NCBI GenBank assembly: GCA_016716565.1
Contig: JADJWC010000003.1
Location: 372,001-436,000, forward strand
Length of the DNA stretch: 64,000 bases
Origin: a bacterium
GTDB taxonomy: Bacteria > Bacteroidota > Ignavibacteria > Ignavibacteriales > Ignavibacteriaceae
Reading direction: 5' to 3'
A program made the translations under genes and the position numbers. Below the pieces are notes generated by a model. The model saw nothing but the letters and a program-made list of their open reading frames with translations, was not told where the DNA came from and made no database searches. Shown here piece after piece: positions 19,460 through 29,780 of the stretch. Positions within the stretch are counted from its first letter, which is position 1, and every line of letters begins with the position of its first letter.

Positions 19460-20485
19460 ATGGGATTATTTGACTTTTTTTCAACTGACATTGCAATCGA
19501 TCTTGGAACTGCCAACACGCTGATCTATGTAAAAGGAAAAGGCATCGTACTCAACGAACCTTCGATTGTAGCATTCGATAAAAGTTCAAAGAGGATTATT
19601 GCACTTGGAAACAAAGCCAAAGAAATGCAGGGAAGAGAACATAAGGAAATAAAAGTTACTCGTCCGATGAGAGATGGTGTAATTGCAGACTTCGAAATTG
19701 CTGAAGGAATGATTCGTGCATTCATAAAAAGAGTTAAAGCAGGTGCATTGAGCAGCCGTCGTATTGTTGTTGCAGTTCCGAGTGGAGTTACAGAAGTCGA
19801 GAAACGTGCAGTAAGAGATAGTGCCGAACACGCTGGTGCAAAAGAAGTTCACCTTGTTGCGGAACCGATGGCAGCAGCGATAGGAATCGGAATTGACGTG
19901 CACGCACCTGTCGGAAATATGATAATTGACATCGGTGGTGGAACTACCGAGATTGCGGTTATCGCATTATCAGGCATAGTAAATGAAGAATCAATTCGTA
20001 TCGCCGGCGATGAGATGAATTATGCTATTATGCAATTCTTTAAAAGAAATCATAACATACTTATCGGCGAAAGAACAGCCGAAGCAATTAAATGTGAAGT
20101 AGGTTCAGCAGTTCCTTTGAAAGAGGAAATAACAATTCAGGTGAAAGGTCGCGACCTTGTTGGTGGTATTCCAAAGACAACAGAAGTTAGTTCAGTCGAA
20201 ATTCGTGAAGCATTAAATGAAGCAATTACACAGATTGTAAATACTGTGCGTCAAACATTGGAACGAACACCTCCGGAACTTTCAGCAGATATTCTTGATC
20301 GGGGAGTGATGCTAACAGGCGGTGGAGCTTTGTTGAAAGGTCTCGATGAACGAATTAAAATGGAAACCAATTTGCCGGTTCACGTTGCTGAAGATCCATT
20401 GACGGCTGTTGCAAGAGGTGCCGGAAAAGTTATCGAAAATCTCAATGAATATTCAAAGGTTCTTATTCGTAACAGAAGATATTAA
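19460..20485 (+). CDS. mreB: Rod-shape actin homologue MreB
   Basis: Actin-like ATPase filament that organises lateral wall synthesis. The 341-residue protein has the phosphate-1 loop IDLGTANTLIYVKGKGIVLN, the MNYAIMQFFKRNHNILIGE region, the DIGGGTTEIAVIALSGIV phosphate-2 loop and MLTGGGALLKGLDERI near the C-terminus. An AGAGGATTT Shine-Dalgarno precedes the ATG. It is the first of the mreBCD-mrdA-rodA elongasome genes; it overlaps mreC by 1 nt. The cells should be rod-shaped. Confidence 0.97.
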   Translation: MGLFDFFSTDIAIDLGTANTLIYVKGKGIVLNEPSIVAFDKSSKRIIALGNKAKEMQGREHKEIKVTRPMRDGVIADFEIAEGMIRAFIKRVKAGALSSRRIVVAVPSGVTEVEKRAVRDSAEHAGAKEVHLVAEPMAAAIGIGIDVHAPVGNMIIDIGGGTTEIAVIALSGIVNEESIRIAGDEMNYAIMQFFKRNHNILIGERTAEAIKCEVGSAVPLKEEITIQVKGRDLVGGIPKTTEVSSVEIREALNEAITQIVNTVRQTLERTPPELSADILDRGVMLTGGGALLKGLDERIKMETNLPVHVAEDPLTAVARGAGKVIENLNEYSKVLIRNRRY

Positions 20486-21318
20486 TGTTCAAGCTATTCT
20501 CATATGTTTGGAATCAATTCAGGGAATATCTGGTTTTAGTTTTACTGGTTATTATAAGTCTCTCACTACTCACACAAAATAATAATCCGCAGGTTCAAAA
20601 AGTACGGGCACTTGCTTTTGCGAGTTTTGCTTCTGTTACGTCCGTATTTTATGATGTATTTAACATAACTCAGCTCAAAAAAGAAAATCTTGCATTAAGA
20701 GAATTGAATGCTCAGTTGATGCTTCAGCTAAGTATTTTGAGAGAAGAAGGGATATTGAACAGTGAGCTGAAAAGGATGCTAGAAATGAAAGATAGTACGT
20801 CGCTGCCGCTGACACCTGCGAGCATCGTTTCAAAATCACTATCAGTAACACAAAACACAATCACTATTAATGCCGGAAGCAACGAAGGCATTAAACCAGG
20901 GATGCCAGTTATCAGTTACCGCGGGCTTGTTGGAATTGTACAATCATGCTCAGAAAGTTTTTCTATAGTACGAACGATTAAAAATGTTGATCTCAAGCTC
21001 ACCGTAAAAAATGAAAAGAACAGGTTAAATGGAATTATGAAATGGGATGGCGAAAAATTAATAATTGTTGATGTTCCCAGAACATTTGATTTTGATGTTG
21101 GTGATAGAATAGTAACATCGGAAGTCAGCTCAATTATTCCTGTACCAATCCCTGTTGGAATAATATCAAAAATCGAAGAAGATAAAACAGGACTTCTGAA
21201 TCTTATCCATATAAAACCTTTTGAAGAAGTGTTGAGTGTTGAAAACGTATTCATACTGATGCTTGTAGAAAATTTAGAAAAAAATAATCTTGAACTTAAT
21301 TTTTACAACAGGCAATGA
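20485..21318 (+). CDS. mreC: Rod shape-determining protein MreC
   Basis: A 277-residue elongasome scaffold. It has one membrane helix near residues 15-33, a coiled-coil (about 55-95, LKKENLALRELNAQLMLQLS) and the periplasmic beta-barrel domain with INAGSNEGIKPGMPVISYRGLVGIV, which is the MreC signature. Its start codon overlaps the mreB stop. Its end overlaps mreD by 4 nt, so translation is coupled through the operon. Confidence 0.93.
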   Translation: MFKLFSYVWNQFREYLVLVLLVIISLSLLTQNNNPQVQKVRALAFASFASVTSVFYDVFNITQLKKENLALRELNAQLMLQLSILREEGILNSELKRMLEMKDSTSLPLTPASIVSKSLSVTQNTITINAGSNEGIKPGMPVISYRGLVGIVQSCSESFSIVRTIKNVDLKLTVKNEKNRLNGIMKWDGEKLIIVDVPRTFDFDVGDRIVTSEVSSIIPVPIPVGIISKIEEDKTGLLNLIHIKPFEEVLSVENVFILMLVENLEKNNLELNFYNRQ

Positions 21319-21803
21319 AGCTGAAATATTTTATACCACCGTTAATTTTCATTCCGGTTGTAATAATACAATTGACAATTATTCCATTTGTTGCAGTTGA
21401 AGAAGTAATCCCGAATTTACTGGTAATAGCAGTGGTTTATTTCTCAATTGCGAATGGACAGATATTCGGAACAATAAACGGTGCTGCATTTGGATTGGTT
21501 TACGATCTGATTTCAGGAAATCTTGCTGGAAGTAATATGCTTTCATTGACTGTTGCCGGGTTTATTGCCGGATATTTTTCAGGTGAAACAAAACGTGAAA
21601 AATATCTTTACACTTATTCATTCTCGTTGGTCGTGGCAATATGCGCACTGATTAATTCAGTTATTTTTTCTTTTTTCTCGGTGATAGATTTCAACACAAA
21701 CTTTGTTCAAGCGTTATTTAATCACGCATTATTGCCTTCAATTTATACATCGATAGTAAGTATTTTAGTAGTAATTGTACCTTATAGAAGAGCTTTCGAT
21801 TGA
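21315..21803 (+). CDS. mreD: Rod shape-determining protein MreD
   Basis: A 162-residue membrane protein with five or six helices, placed between mreC and mrdA as in most genomes. Sequence conservation is low in the family; the block GTINGAAFGLVYDLISGNLAG and LTVAGFIAGYFSGETKREKY are MreD-like. It begins inside the end of mreC (4-nt overlap) and its stop overlaps the TTG start of mrdA. Confidence 0.88.
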   Translation: MKLKYFIPPLIFIPVVIIQLTIIPFVAVEEVIPNLLVIAVVYFSIANGQIFGTINGAAFGLVYDLISGNLAGSNMLSLTVAGFIAGYFSGETKREKYLYTYSFSLVVAICALINSVIFSFFSVIDFNTNFVQALFNHALLPSIYTSIVSILVVIVPYRRAFD

Positions 21804-23600
21804 AGACAGAAAACTTTGGATCACTGAAACGCAAAACAATTATCTTCACGGTTATTATCGCTACAATGATAATACTTGCCGGAAGATTATTTCAAATGCA
21901 GATTCTTCATAGAATTGGAGTACGATAAAAAATCTACAGATAACAGCATTAAAAGTATCGAGCTTCAGCCGCTCCGTGGTATTTTCTACGACAGAAATTA
22001 TAAAGTTCTTGTAAGCAATGTTCCTGCATACACAATCCGGATAACCCCTGCATTTTATGATACTACCCTTAACACTATTCTTGAAGCTGTTATAGGTACC
22101 GAGCCTGGCTACGTAAATAACTTGTTAAAGAAAAATAAAATTTATTCGAAATTTCTTCCTGTAAAAGTAAGACGAGGTGTGGATTTTAAAGTGATAGCCT
22201 GGTATGAAGAGAATTCTGAACACTTAACAGGAGTGGATTATATTATTGAAATGCAGCGTTATTATCCAGCACAGCTATTAGCATCCCATACTTTTGGTTA
22301 CACCAAAGAAATTTCTCCAGAACAGCTGGCTAAAGAAAAAGAACTTTATAATCCGGGTGACTACGTTGGACACAATGGTATAGAGAAGACCTACGAAAAA
22401 ATAATCAGCGGAACGAAAGGTTACAGATATGTTCTCGTTGATTCAAGACAAAGACAGATCGGAAGATTTCAGGATGGAAAAGATGATCTACTCCCAATTA
22501 AAGGAAAAGATCTTGTATTAGGAATTGAAGCCTCAGCACAAAAAGTTGCTGAGGAGCAGTTCAAAGGAAAGAGAGGAGCTCTCGTTGCAATCGAACCTAC
22601 AACCGGTGAAATTTTAGCGATGGTCAGCTCACCTGATTATGATTTGAACAGGTTTTCATATTATACTCCAAAAACTTTTTTGGACAGTATTTACAGTGAT
22701 CCATTTACACCATTATTCAACCGCGCAACAATGTCAATCCATCCGCCGGGTTCCACTTTTAAGATGCTTGCAGCACTTGCAGCACTTGATATGGGTGTAA
22801 TTGATGAATCAACTTCAATGACTTGTGGTGGTGGTTTTACTTTCGGAAGGTTTTTTAAATGTCATGGAAATCATGGAACTGTAAATGTTGTTACCGCCAT
22901 TGAAAAATCTTGTAATTCATTCTTCTACAGACTTATCTATAAAATCGGTATTGATAAGTGGAAAGAATATGCATCAAAGTTCGGATTTGGAAGTATGACA
23001 GGAATTGACCTTACTGAAGAAGTCCCAGGTCTAATTCCCAATGAACAATACTATATAAAAAGATATGGAGAAAATTGGCCAAAAAGTATAATGGCAAGTC
23101 TCGGTATCGGACAAGGAGAGGTAAGTGTAACCCCATTGCAATTAGCTGTCTATGCTAGTCTGATTGCTAATAATGGAAAATCAAAAATTCCGCATGTCGT
23201 AAAAGGCTATCTGGATGATAAAACAGAAAAACTTGTTTCACTCGAATTTAAAGAAATAAGTACCGGTGTAAGTCAGTCAGCTTTAGATATTGTAAAGAAG
23301 GGAATGTACTTAGTCGTGAATGGTCACGGGACAGCGACTCACATTAAGTTACCGGATATTGAAATTTGTGGTAAAACAGGAACAGCTCAGAATCCTCACG
23401 GACAAGATCATGCCTGGTTTGTTGGTTTTGCACCGTACGAAAATCCTAAAATTGCAATCGCAGTACTCGTTGAAAATATTGGTTTTGGAGGAACTCATGC
23501 GGCACCAATTGCAAAAAATGTAATACAGGCATATATGAACAGTTTCAAGGGAGAAGGAAAAACATTTGAGAACGAAATCGCTTCAGCAAAGATTAATTGA
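21800..23600 (+). CDS. mrdA: Penicillin-binding protein 2 (transpeptidase), frameshifted near the N-terminus
   Basis: Elongasome D,D-transpeptidase. The TTG at 21800 opens the expected membrane anchor (KRKTIIFTVIIATMIILAG, then RLFQMQILHRI), which runs out of frame at about 21917. The rest of the protein, 21876-23600, follows in the next frame with LQPLRGIFYDRN, PBP dimer domain, the active-site STFK in HPPGSTFKML, the KSCNSFF (SxN) motif and CGKTGTAQNPHGQDHAWF (KTG). Dropping one G from the GG at 21917-21918 restores a continuous reading LHRIEYDKKSTDNS. Probably one sequencing indel, otherwise a truncated, unanchored protein. It overlaps mreD by 4 nt and is followed by rodA. Confidence 0.9.
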
Positions 23601-23613
23601 GGAATAATCTTAA

Positions 23614-24842
23614 GTGAGAATTGACTATAACATAAAAGATAAATTTGATTTCGGACTCTTTTTACCTGCGTTAATTCTTTTTGGTTTTGGATTGTTGGCA
23701 ATTTACAGCTCCACAGTCAATAATACTTTTGCTCAGGAAAATTTTCAGAAGCAGGTTGTATGGGGAATTGTATCTTTCATAATTTTTTCATCACTTATTC
23801 ACTCCCAACAAATGTTTATAAATCTTTAGCGATTCCAGCTTATATAGTTGCTTTGCTTCTGCTTGTAGCAGTTCTTGGAATGGGGAGGCAGATATCAGGA
23901 TCAAAAAGCTGGCTTGTAATCGGAGCAATAGGTTTTCAGCCTTCAGAGCTGGCAAAAATTGCAACGATCATGGCAATAGCAGCTTATCTAAGCAGGAATA
24001 ATTCTAACATTGATTCCTTTAAAGATATACTTTTTACTCTGGCAATTGGATTTACTCCTGTTCTTTTGATTCTTATGGAACCGGATATGGGTACATCCAT
24101 TGTCTTTATGGGTGTAATTCTTATGATGTTTTTCTGGAAGGGAATAAGTACGTTTTCATTATTTGTTGTATTATCACCAGCATTTGTCGCGATTGCTTCT
24201 ATCTTTGGTACGATTTATTTTATCGTTGCGATGCTTCTGGTTATTGCATTACTGATAACATTCAAAAGGAATTTATTTTTTAGTGCATCTATCTTTGCAA
24301 TTGGTTTAGCCAGTGGTTTCTTCGCTGATTATGTTTATCATGCTTTGAGTCCGCATCAGCAAAGACGAATTCAATCATTTTTAGATCCAAATGCTGATCC
24401 ACTTGGCTCGGGTTACAATACCATTCAGGCCAAAGTTGCGATTGGTTCAGGCGGTCTTACTGGTAAAGGATTCTTAGCAGGTAATCAAACACAGCTTCAA
24501 TTTATTCCTGAGCAATGGACAGATTTTGCTTTCTGTGTTATCGGTGAAGAGTTTGGATTTATCGGAAGTATTTTCGTGATCAGTATTTTTTTAGTTCTTT
24601 TTCTTAGAATTTTGAAGCTCACACATAATACGAAGGATGAATTTCTCAGTTTAGTTTCAGTCGGTATTCTTTCAGTTTATTTAATCCACTTCATAATTAA
24701 CCTTGGAATGGTGGTTGGAATTCTTCCTGTAATCGGGATACCGTTACCTTTTATTAGTTATGGCGGAAGTTCACTGCTTGTGAATATGTTCATGCTGGGA
24801 ATACTTGCAAATCTCTATCGTACAAGAAAAAATTATACCTGA
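23614..24842 (+). CDS. rodA: Peptidoglycan glycosyltransferase RodA, frameshifted
   Basis: SEDS-family polymerase partner of PBP2. The first ~60 residues ([31 protein letters not shown]) are read from GTG 23614, and the remaining ~350 residues (from about 23780) in another frame: [58 protein letters not shown] and [15 protein letters not shown]. One additional T in the T6 run at 23783-23788 joins the frames as [19 protein letters not shown]. Length after repair is about 410 residues, as expected. Located directly after mrdA, so the two neighbours both carry a one-base break. Confidence 0.9.
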
Positions 24843-24848
24843 TATCAA

Positions 24849-25667
24849 ATGAATGCTTATCAAAAACTTAAATCAGCAAATGACGAAGGAAAATATATTT
24901 GTATCGGACTCGATACTGATTCCCGGAAGCTACCAAATCTTTTAGCCTCACATAAAAATCCGGTAATTGAATTCAACAGAAGAATAATTGAATCGACGAA
25001 AAATGCGGCTGCAGCATATAAATTGAACCTCGCTTTTTATGAGAGTGAAGGAAAATCCGGAATTGAAAGCCTGGAGGAAACTTTGTCATTCATTCCTCAG
25101 CACATTTTAACAATTGCTGATGGAAAAAGAGGGGACATTGGGAACACATCTAACTTGTACGCAAGATCTATCTTCGAACATTTCAATTTTGATTCCTCAA
25201 CCCTGAATCCTTATATGGGTGAGGATTCTCTCCATCCGTTTCTCTCGTACTCTGATAAATTTAATTTTATCCTTGCATTAACTTCAAATCCTGGCTCAAT
25301 GGATTTTCAAAAATCCATGCTTTTATCTGGTGATTATCTTTTTCAGGAAGTAATCAAAAAGATCCATAACTGGAATAAAAATTTAAATTGCGGCCTCGTC
25401 TTTGGTGCCACTCAACTTAATGAGTTACATGAAAATCTAAACTTAATTGATAATCTGCCTTTATTAATTCCCGGAGTTGGTGCGCAGGGTGGAAGTCTTG
25501 CTGATGTTGCTGAGTTGTTATTTAAAGAGAGAAAGCATTATTTCCTTGTGAACGTAAGCAGGGGAATCATCCACAAAAGTTTTGGCGAAGATTTCGACGA
25601 AGCGGCAAAATCAGAACTGAAACAGATGAATCTGGTTGTGTCAGAAAAAAAAACGAATAACGCTTAA
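24849..25667 (+). CDS. pyrF: Orotidine-5'-phosphate decarboxylase (type 2)
   Basis: Decarboxylates OMP to UMP, the final step of UMP synthesis. The 272-residue protein matches the longer PyrF subfamily: AADKCIG-type start replaced by CIGLDTDSRKLPN, AAAYKLNLAFYESEG, the catalytic block TIADGKRGDIGNTSNLYARS, NPYMGEDSLHPFL and GVGAQGGSLADV. It begins 7 nt after rodA and is probably co-transcribed with the elongasome operon. No disruption seen. Confidence 0.95.
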   Translation: MNAYQKLKSANDEGKYICIGLDTDSRKLPNLLASHKNPVIEFNRRIIESTKNAAAAYKLNLAFYESEGKSGIESLEETLSFIPQHILTIADGKRGDIGNTSNLYARSIFEHFNFDSSTLNPYMGEDSLHPFLSYSDKFNFILALTSNPGSMDFQKSMLLSGDYLFQEVIKKIHNWNKNLNCGLVFGATQLNELHENLNLIDNLPLLIPGVGAQGGSLADVAELLFKERKHYFLVNVSRGIIHKSFGEDFDEAAKSELKQMNLVVSEKKTNNA

Positions 25668-25700
25668 ATAAGACCTAATATTCAATTTATCAACAAGAAA

Positions 25701-25730
25701 TTTTTTGGTAGAATATTCTACCCAAAAAAA
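25701..25730. promoter_or_regulatory. Perfect 16-bp palindrome between pyrF and DUF2851 gene
   Basis: GGTAGAATATTCTACC at 25707-25722 is a perfect palindrome flanked by T6 on the left and C plus A8 on the right. On neither strand is the stem followed by a T run, so it does not behave as a normal terminator. It looks like a protein-binding dyad, about 100 nt upstream of the DUF2851 start. No regulator gene is adjacent. Confidence 0.4.
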
Positions 25731-25821
25731 ATCCTCTTTTAGTATTTTCTTTATATCAAAAAGAAAATATCTTTAGACCGGAAATGCTAAGTATCATCTA
25801 TACTGATAAATTTTATTCAAA

Positions 25822-27292
25822 ATGAGCATCAGCGAAAAATTAGTGCATGAAATCTGGAAAGAGGGAAATTTTGTTAGAGAACTTACTCTGGATAGTGCTC
25901 AAAAAATTGAGATAATTGATCCGGGTACGCACAATAAAGATTTAGCCGGTCCGGATTTTCTGAATGCTCGGATTAAATTTGGCAACATCACATACCTAGG
26001 TGATATAGAAATAGACACGTTTCACTCCGATTGGAAAACTCACGGTCATTCCTTCGATAAGAAATATAATAAAGTCATATTACATATAGTCATTTCCAAA
26101 GAAAAACATCAACCGTTTGTTTATAGCAAAGATGGCAGGAAAATAAGTTCCTTATGTTTACTGGATTTTGTTGAATCGAATATTCACAAATCGTTAGTTG
26201 ATGCAGTTCAGTCCGAAAAAGAAAACAGAAAATTCCGGATGCCGTGCGAGGGTAGGAATGATTCGATTCATAAAAAGGAAAAGCTTGATTTCTTAGTCGA
26301 ACTTGGCGTTGACAGATTCAACAGAAAATCACGACGGTTTCTAGACCGGTTAAAAGAAATGCTCTATCTGAAGGAAATGAATATTAGAGAACCAATATTG
26401 AAATATGATTTTGGCGAGGATTACTTTAATAAAAAATATTCACCCTCAGATTTTACTGATATTCATCTTTGGGAACAACTTGTATATGAAATGATTTTTG
26501 AAGCTCTCGGTTATTCAAGAAATAAAGAAATTATGCTGCGGATGGCAAAAGCTGTTAACATTTCTTTTCTAAATAATTTCCGGACAGCAGAGAATTTTGA
26601 AGTGATCGTTGAAAGTTCACTGTTCAATGTTAGCGGACTCATTCCTCAAAAAGTTACTTTTAAGGAAGATTCAACAGCAGAGTATATCAGAAATTTAATC
26701 GAGGTATGGAATTCAGTTCGTGAAAAGTATGATGGGGCAATTTTTAAAAAAGCAGACTGGAACTTTTTCAAAAGCCGTCCGCAGAATTTTCCTACCATAA
26801 GATTATGCGGCGGTGGACTTCTGATTTCTCATTTTCTGATAAATGATGTCTTTAAATCCCTGATAAATTATTTTACTGATGAGAGAACTGTAAAAGAAGC
26901 GAATGTTGTACTGAGAAATTATCTGATTACAGATGCAAAAAGGATACTGGTCAACTCATTTCAATTTTGACAAATTGTCCAGTGAAAAACTAAATTATTT
27001 TATTGGTGTTTCGAGAGCCGATGAAATAATAATCAATGTACTGTTTCCGATTTTGAGTTTATACTTTGAAATATTCGGCAAAAAAGAATCTGAGAGAAAA
27101 GTAAAAGAACTGTATATGAACTATACTCAATACGGTTCGAACATGGTTGTAGATCAAGTTGAATCGACGCTCGGGTTGAGTAAAGCTTCAAGAAGGAGTA
27201 TAAATTACCAGGCAATGATAGAACTCTTCAGAAACTATTGTGTTAAGGAAAGATGTCTTGATTGTAAAATCGGGCAGAAAATTTTTAACTGA
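25822..27292 (+). CDS. DUF2851 family protein, frameshifted near the C-terminus
   Basis: A Bacteroidetes-type protein of unknown function. The first 382 residues contain WKEGNFVRELTLDSAQKIEI, PGTHNKDLAGPDFLNARIKF and the conserved GDIEIDTFHSDWKTHGHSFD block. The remaining ~115 residues, in the next frame from about 26940, contain YWSTHFNFD and the Cys-rich ending CVKERCLDCKIGQKIF. Removing one A of the A5 run 26937-26941 joins them as DAKGYWSTHF. Probably one sequencing indel. The C-terminal Cys cluster (CxxxxCLDC) hints at metal binding. Start ATG 25822; no clear Shine-Dalgarno. Confidence 0.85.
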
Positions 27293-27297
27293 AATAA

Positions 27298-27891
27298 TTA
27301 ATTCTCACTTGTCAGGTTTTTAATCTGATCACGAATTTTTGCAGCTCTCTCATATTCCTCGCCCTCAATTGCTTCTCTTAATTGATTCTGTAATGCCGCA
27401 AGTTTTGCTTCTTTTGTAGGTGGCTTCTTCGATTCTGCTGAGTTTGGAATTGGAGTTAATGGAGATGTCTCCTCAACTTCATCTGTCGGTACGAAAGCTG
27501 CGGCATCCATAACATTTTCTGCGACATAGATAGCTGATTGTGATCGGACCGCCAGAGCAATCGCATCGCTTGGTCGTGCGTCAATTTCCTGTGTAAATCC
27601 TGAAACTTCTAGAATTATTTTTGCAAAAAAAGTATTATCTCTCAGTTCATCAATAATTACTTCCAGGACGGATGCCCCAAGACTATCGGTTAACTGCTTT
27701 AATAAGTCGTGCGTAAGAGGTCTCGGTGGTTTTATTCCTTCAATTTCAAGTGCGATAGCCTGAGCCTCGAAAGCACCGATTATAATTGGTAGCCTTCTCT
27801 TGCCCTCAATTTCCTTAAGAAGTATGGCATAAGCTCCACCTGTTGCAGGACTTGAAGAGAGGTTTAATATTTCACAGGCTATCTTTTGCAA
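27298..27891 (-). CDS. Bifunctional nuclease family protein (BFN/DUF151) with UVR motif
   Basis: A 197-residue protein. The DUF151 domain (about 1-140) shows the conserved LPIIIGAFEAQAIALEIEG and ARPSDAIALAVRSQSAIYVA, the signature of bifunctional nuclease-type proteins. The C-terminus (about 155-197) is a UvrB/UvrC motif: LAALQNQLREAIEGEEYERA, AAKIRDQIKNL. Relatives in plants have RNase and DNase activity; bacterial function is not settled. It lies 15 nt downstream of etfA on the same strand, so it is likely the last gene of the etf operon. It converges with the DUF2851 gene. Confidence 0.9.
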   Translation of the reverse strand: MQKIACEILNLSSSPATGGAYAILLKEIEGKRRLPIIIGAFEAQAIALEIEGIKPPRPLTHDLLKQLTDSLGASVLEVIIDELRDNTFFAKIILEVSGFTQEIDARPSDAIALAVRSQSAIYVAENVMDAAAFVPTDEVEETSPLTPIPNSAESKKPPTKEAKLAALQNQLREAIEGEEYERAAKIRDQIKNLTSEN

Positions 27892-27906
27892 ATAGGCACT
27901 CTTTGA

Positions 27907-28878
27907 TTATTGTTTAACTTTTTTAATTTCACTCGTCAATGCCGGAATGATTTCAAATAAATCACCGGTAATTCCATAATCGGCAACATTGAAAATAGGT
28001 GCATCTTTATCTTTATTTATTGCAACAATATATTTGGATGAAGACATTCCCGCAAGGTGTTGTATCGCACCTGATATTCCACAAGCAACATAAAGAGAAG
28101 GGGAAACAGTCTTACCTGTTTGACCAACTTGTTCATTGTGAGGCCGCCATCCAGCATCTACAACTGCACGAGATGCACCGACAGCTCCACCAAGAGCTTC
28201 GGCAAGTTCTTCGATAAGATGGAAATTTTCCGGACCTTTCATACCTCTTCCGCCGGAAACAATTATATCTGCTTCTGCAACATCAAGCTTGCCTTCAGAC
28301 TTTTTGAATGCTGTCACTTTACACTTCAAATTCACGTCAGATAATTCCTTAACAATTATTTCAGCTTTTGCAGTTTCATCAATTACCTGGGCTTTAAAAA
28401 CATTTGGTCTTATTGTAATAACTTTTTTATCACCTAAAAGTTTTACATCGATAAGTGCTTTACCTGCATAAGCCGGTCTGGTAAAAAATAATTCAGCTCC
28501 GGTTAAGTTTATTTTTATACAATCGACCAGACAAGCAGCGTTCAGTTGAACACTTAACCGGGGTGCAAGGTCTTTACCTAATGTAGTATTGGCCAGAATC
28601 AGGATATCATAATCGAATTCTTTTGCCAGGTTTGTTATCGCTTCGGAATATCCTGACGAAGAATAGTCTGCCAGCGCGACGTTTTTTAAATGATAAACTT
28701 TTTGGATCCCATATTTGGAGATGTCATCAATATTTGCGATTGAATCTCCAACCACAACTGCTTCAGCAGAAGTTTCTAAATCTTTAGCAAGGTTTGCAGC
28801 TGTGCTTACGGCTTCAAACCCTGATCTTTTAATTATTCCTTCACGTTGTTCGAGTATTGCTAAAATTTTATTCGGCAT
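27907..28878 (-). CDS. etfA: Electron transfer flavoprotein subunit alpha
   Basis: The 323-residue FAD-binding subunit of ETF, which accepts electrons from acyl-CoA and related dehydrogenases. The N-terminal domain is variable. The C-terminal FAD domain has VSGGRGMKGPENFHLIEELA, GGAVGASRAVVDAGWRPHNE, QVGQTGKTVSPSLYVACGIS and GAIQHLAGMSSSKYIVAINK, then DAPIFNVADYGITGD. Length is normal. It follows etfB by 12 nt. The pair would feed electrons toward the quinone pool. Confidence 0.96.
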   Translation of the reverse strand: MPNKILAILEQREGIIKRSGFEAVSTAANLAKDLETSAEAVVVGDSIANIDDISKYGIQKVYHLKNVALADYSSSGYSEAITNLAKEFDYDILILANTTLGKDLAPRLSVQLNAACLVDCIKINLTGAELFFTRPAYAGKALIDVKLLGDKKVITIRPNVFKAQVIDETAKAEIIVKELSDVNLKCKVTAFKKSEGKLDVAEADIIVSGGRGMKGPENFHLIEELAEALGGAVGASRAVVDAGWRPHNEQVGQTGKTVSPSLYVACGISGAIQHLAGMSSSKYIVAINKDKDAPIFNVADYGITGDLFEIIPALTSEIKKVKQ

Positions 28879-28890
28879 TCGATTTATTCC

Positions 28891-29640
28891 TTAAATTACT
28901 TTTGCTTCTTCTTTTAATAACCTGATCAGTTCTGGTACTGCAGATGCATCACTGCCAACTATCCTGCCGGGCTGTTTGCCAGCGGGAAGTTTCATACCAA
29001 CAACTTCACTTGTTTGTGTATAAGTAACTGCAGGTTTTTCTTCTATTGTTTTTTTCTTCGCAGCCATTATTCCTTTTAATGAAGCATATCTTGGTTCATT
29101 AAGCCCTTTCTGGCAGGTAATTATAACTGGTAATGAAGTCTCGACAACTTCACGTCCTCCTTCAATTTCACGCTCAGCAATTACTTTATCACCATCAATA
29201 TCCAGCTTAACACAAACGGCAACACAATTATAACCAAGCAGCTCTGCAGTCAATTGACCTACGATTGAATTATCATAATCGACTGATTGCTTACCCATAA
29301 AAACCAATTGCGCACCTTGAGCTTTAATTTCATCAGCCAGCGCTTTGGCTATCCCAATCGAATCCCGATGATTATCATCTTTCAAAAGAATTCCACTGTC
29401 CGCGCCCATCGCTAATGCTTTTCTGATTGTTTCTTTACTGCTCTCAGTTCCTAATGTTACAACGATAACTTCACCTGATCCGGACTTTTCTTTTATTTTT
29501 AAGGCTTCTTCAACTGCATATTCGTCATAAGGATTTATAATATAAGTGACTCCGCTGGGGTCGATCGTTTTACCATCACTTCCGACTTTTATTCTTGTGG
29601 CTGTATCGGGGACGTGACTAACACAAGCAACAATTTTCAT
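28891..29640 (-). CDS. etfB: Electron transfer flavoprotein subunit beta
   Basis: The 249-residue AMP-binding subunit of ETF. It starts MKIVACVSHVPDTATRIKVG and includes the typical INPYDEYAVEEALKIKEKSG, GQLTAELLGYNCVAVC and the family loop LPVIITCQKGLNEPRYASLK. It is the first gene of a leftward etfB-etfA-BFN operon, with the ATG preceded by TGGAGATCAA. It is divergent from clpS across 140 nt. Confidence 0.96.
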   Translation of the reverse strand: MKIVACVSHVPDTATRIKVGSDGKTIDPSGVTYIINPYDEYAVEEALKIKEKSGSGEVIVVTLGTESSKETIRKALAMGADSGILLKDDNHRDSIGIAKALADEIKAQGAQLVFMGKQSVDYDNSIVGQLTAELLGYNCVAVCVKLDIDGDKVIAEREIEGGREVVETSLPVIITCQKGLNEPRYASLKGIMAAKKKTIEEKPAVTYTQTSEVVGMKLPAGKQPGRIVGSDASAVPELIRLLKEEAKVI

Positions 29641-29780
29641 TTGATCTCCATTTTATTACATTATTTTATAGTCAAAATATATAGATGACCTGCTATAAAA
29701 ACAATTAATTTTCTCAATTGAAATTCTATTAGAACAATATCCTTCTTTAATTTATTCCATCTAATAATTATTTTCACAGT

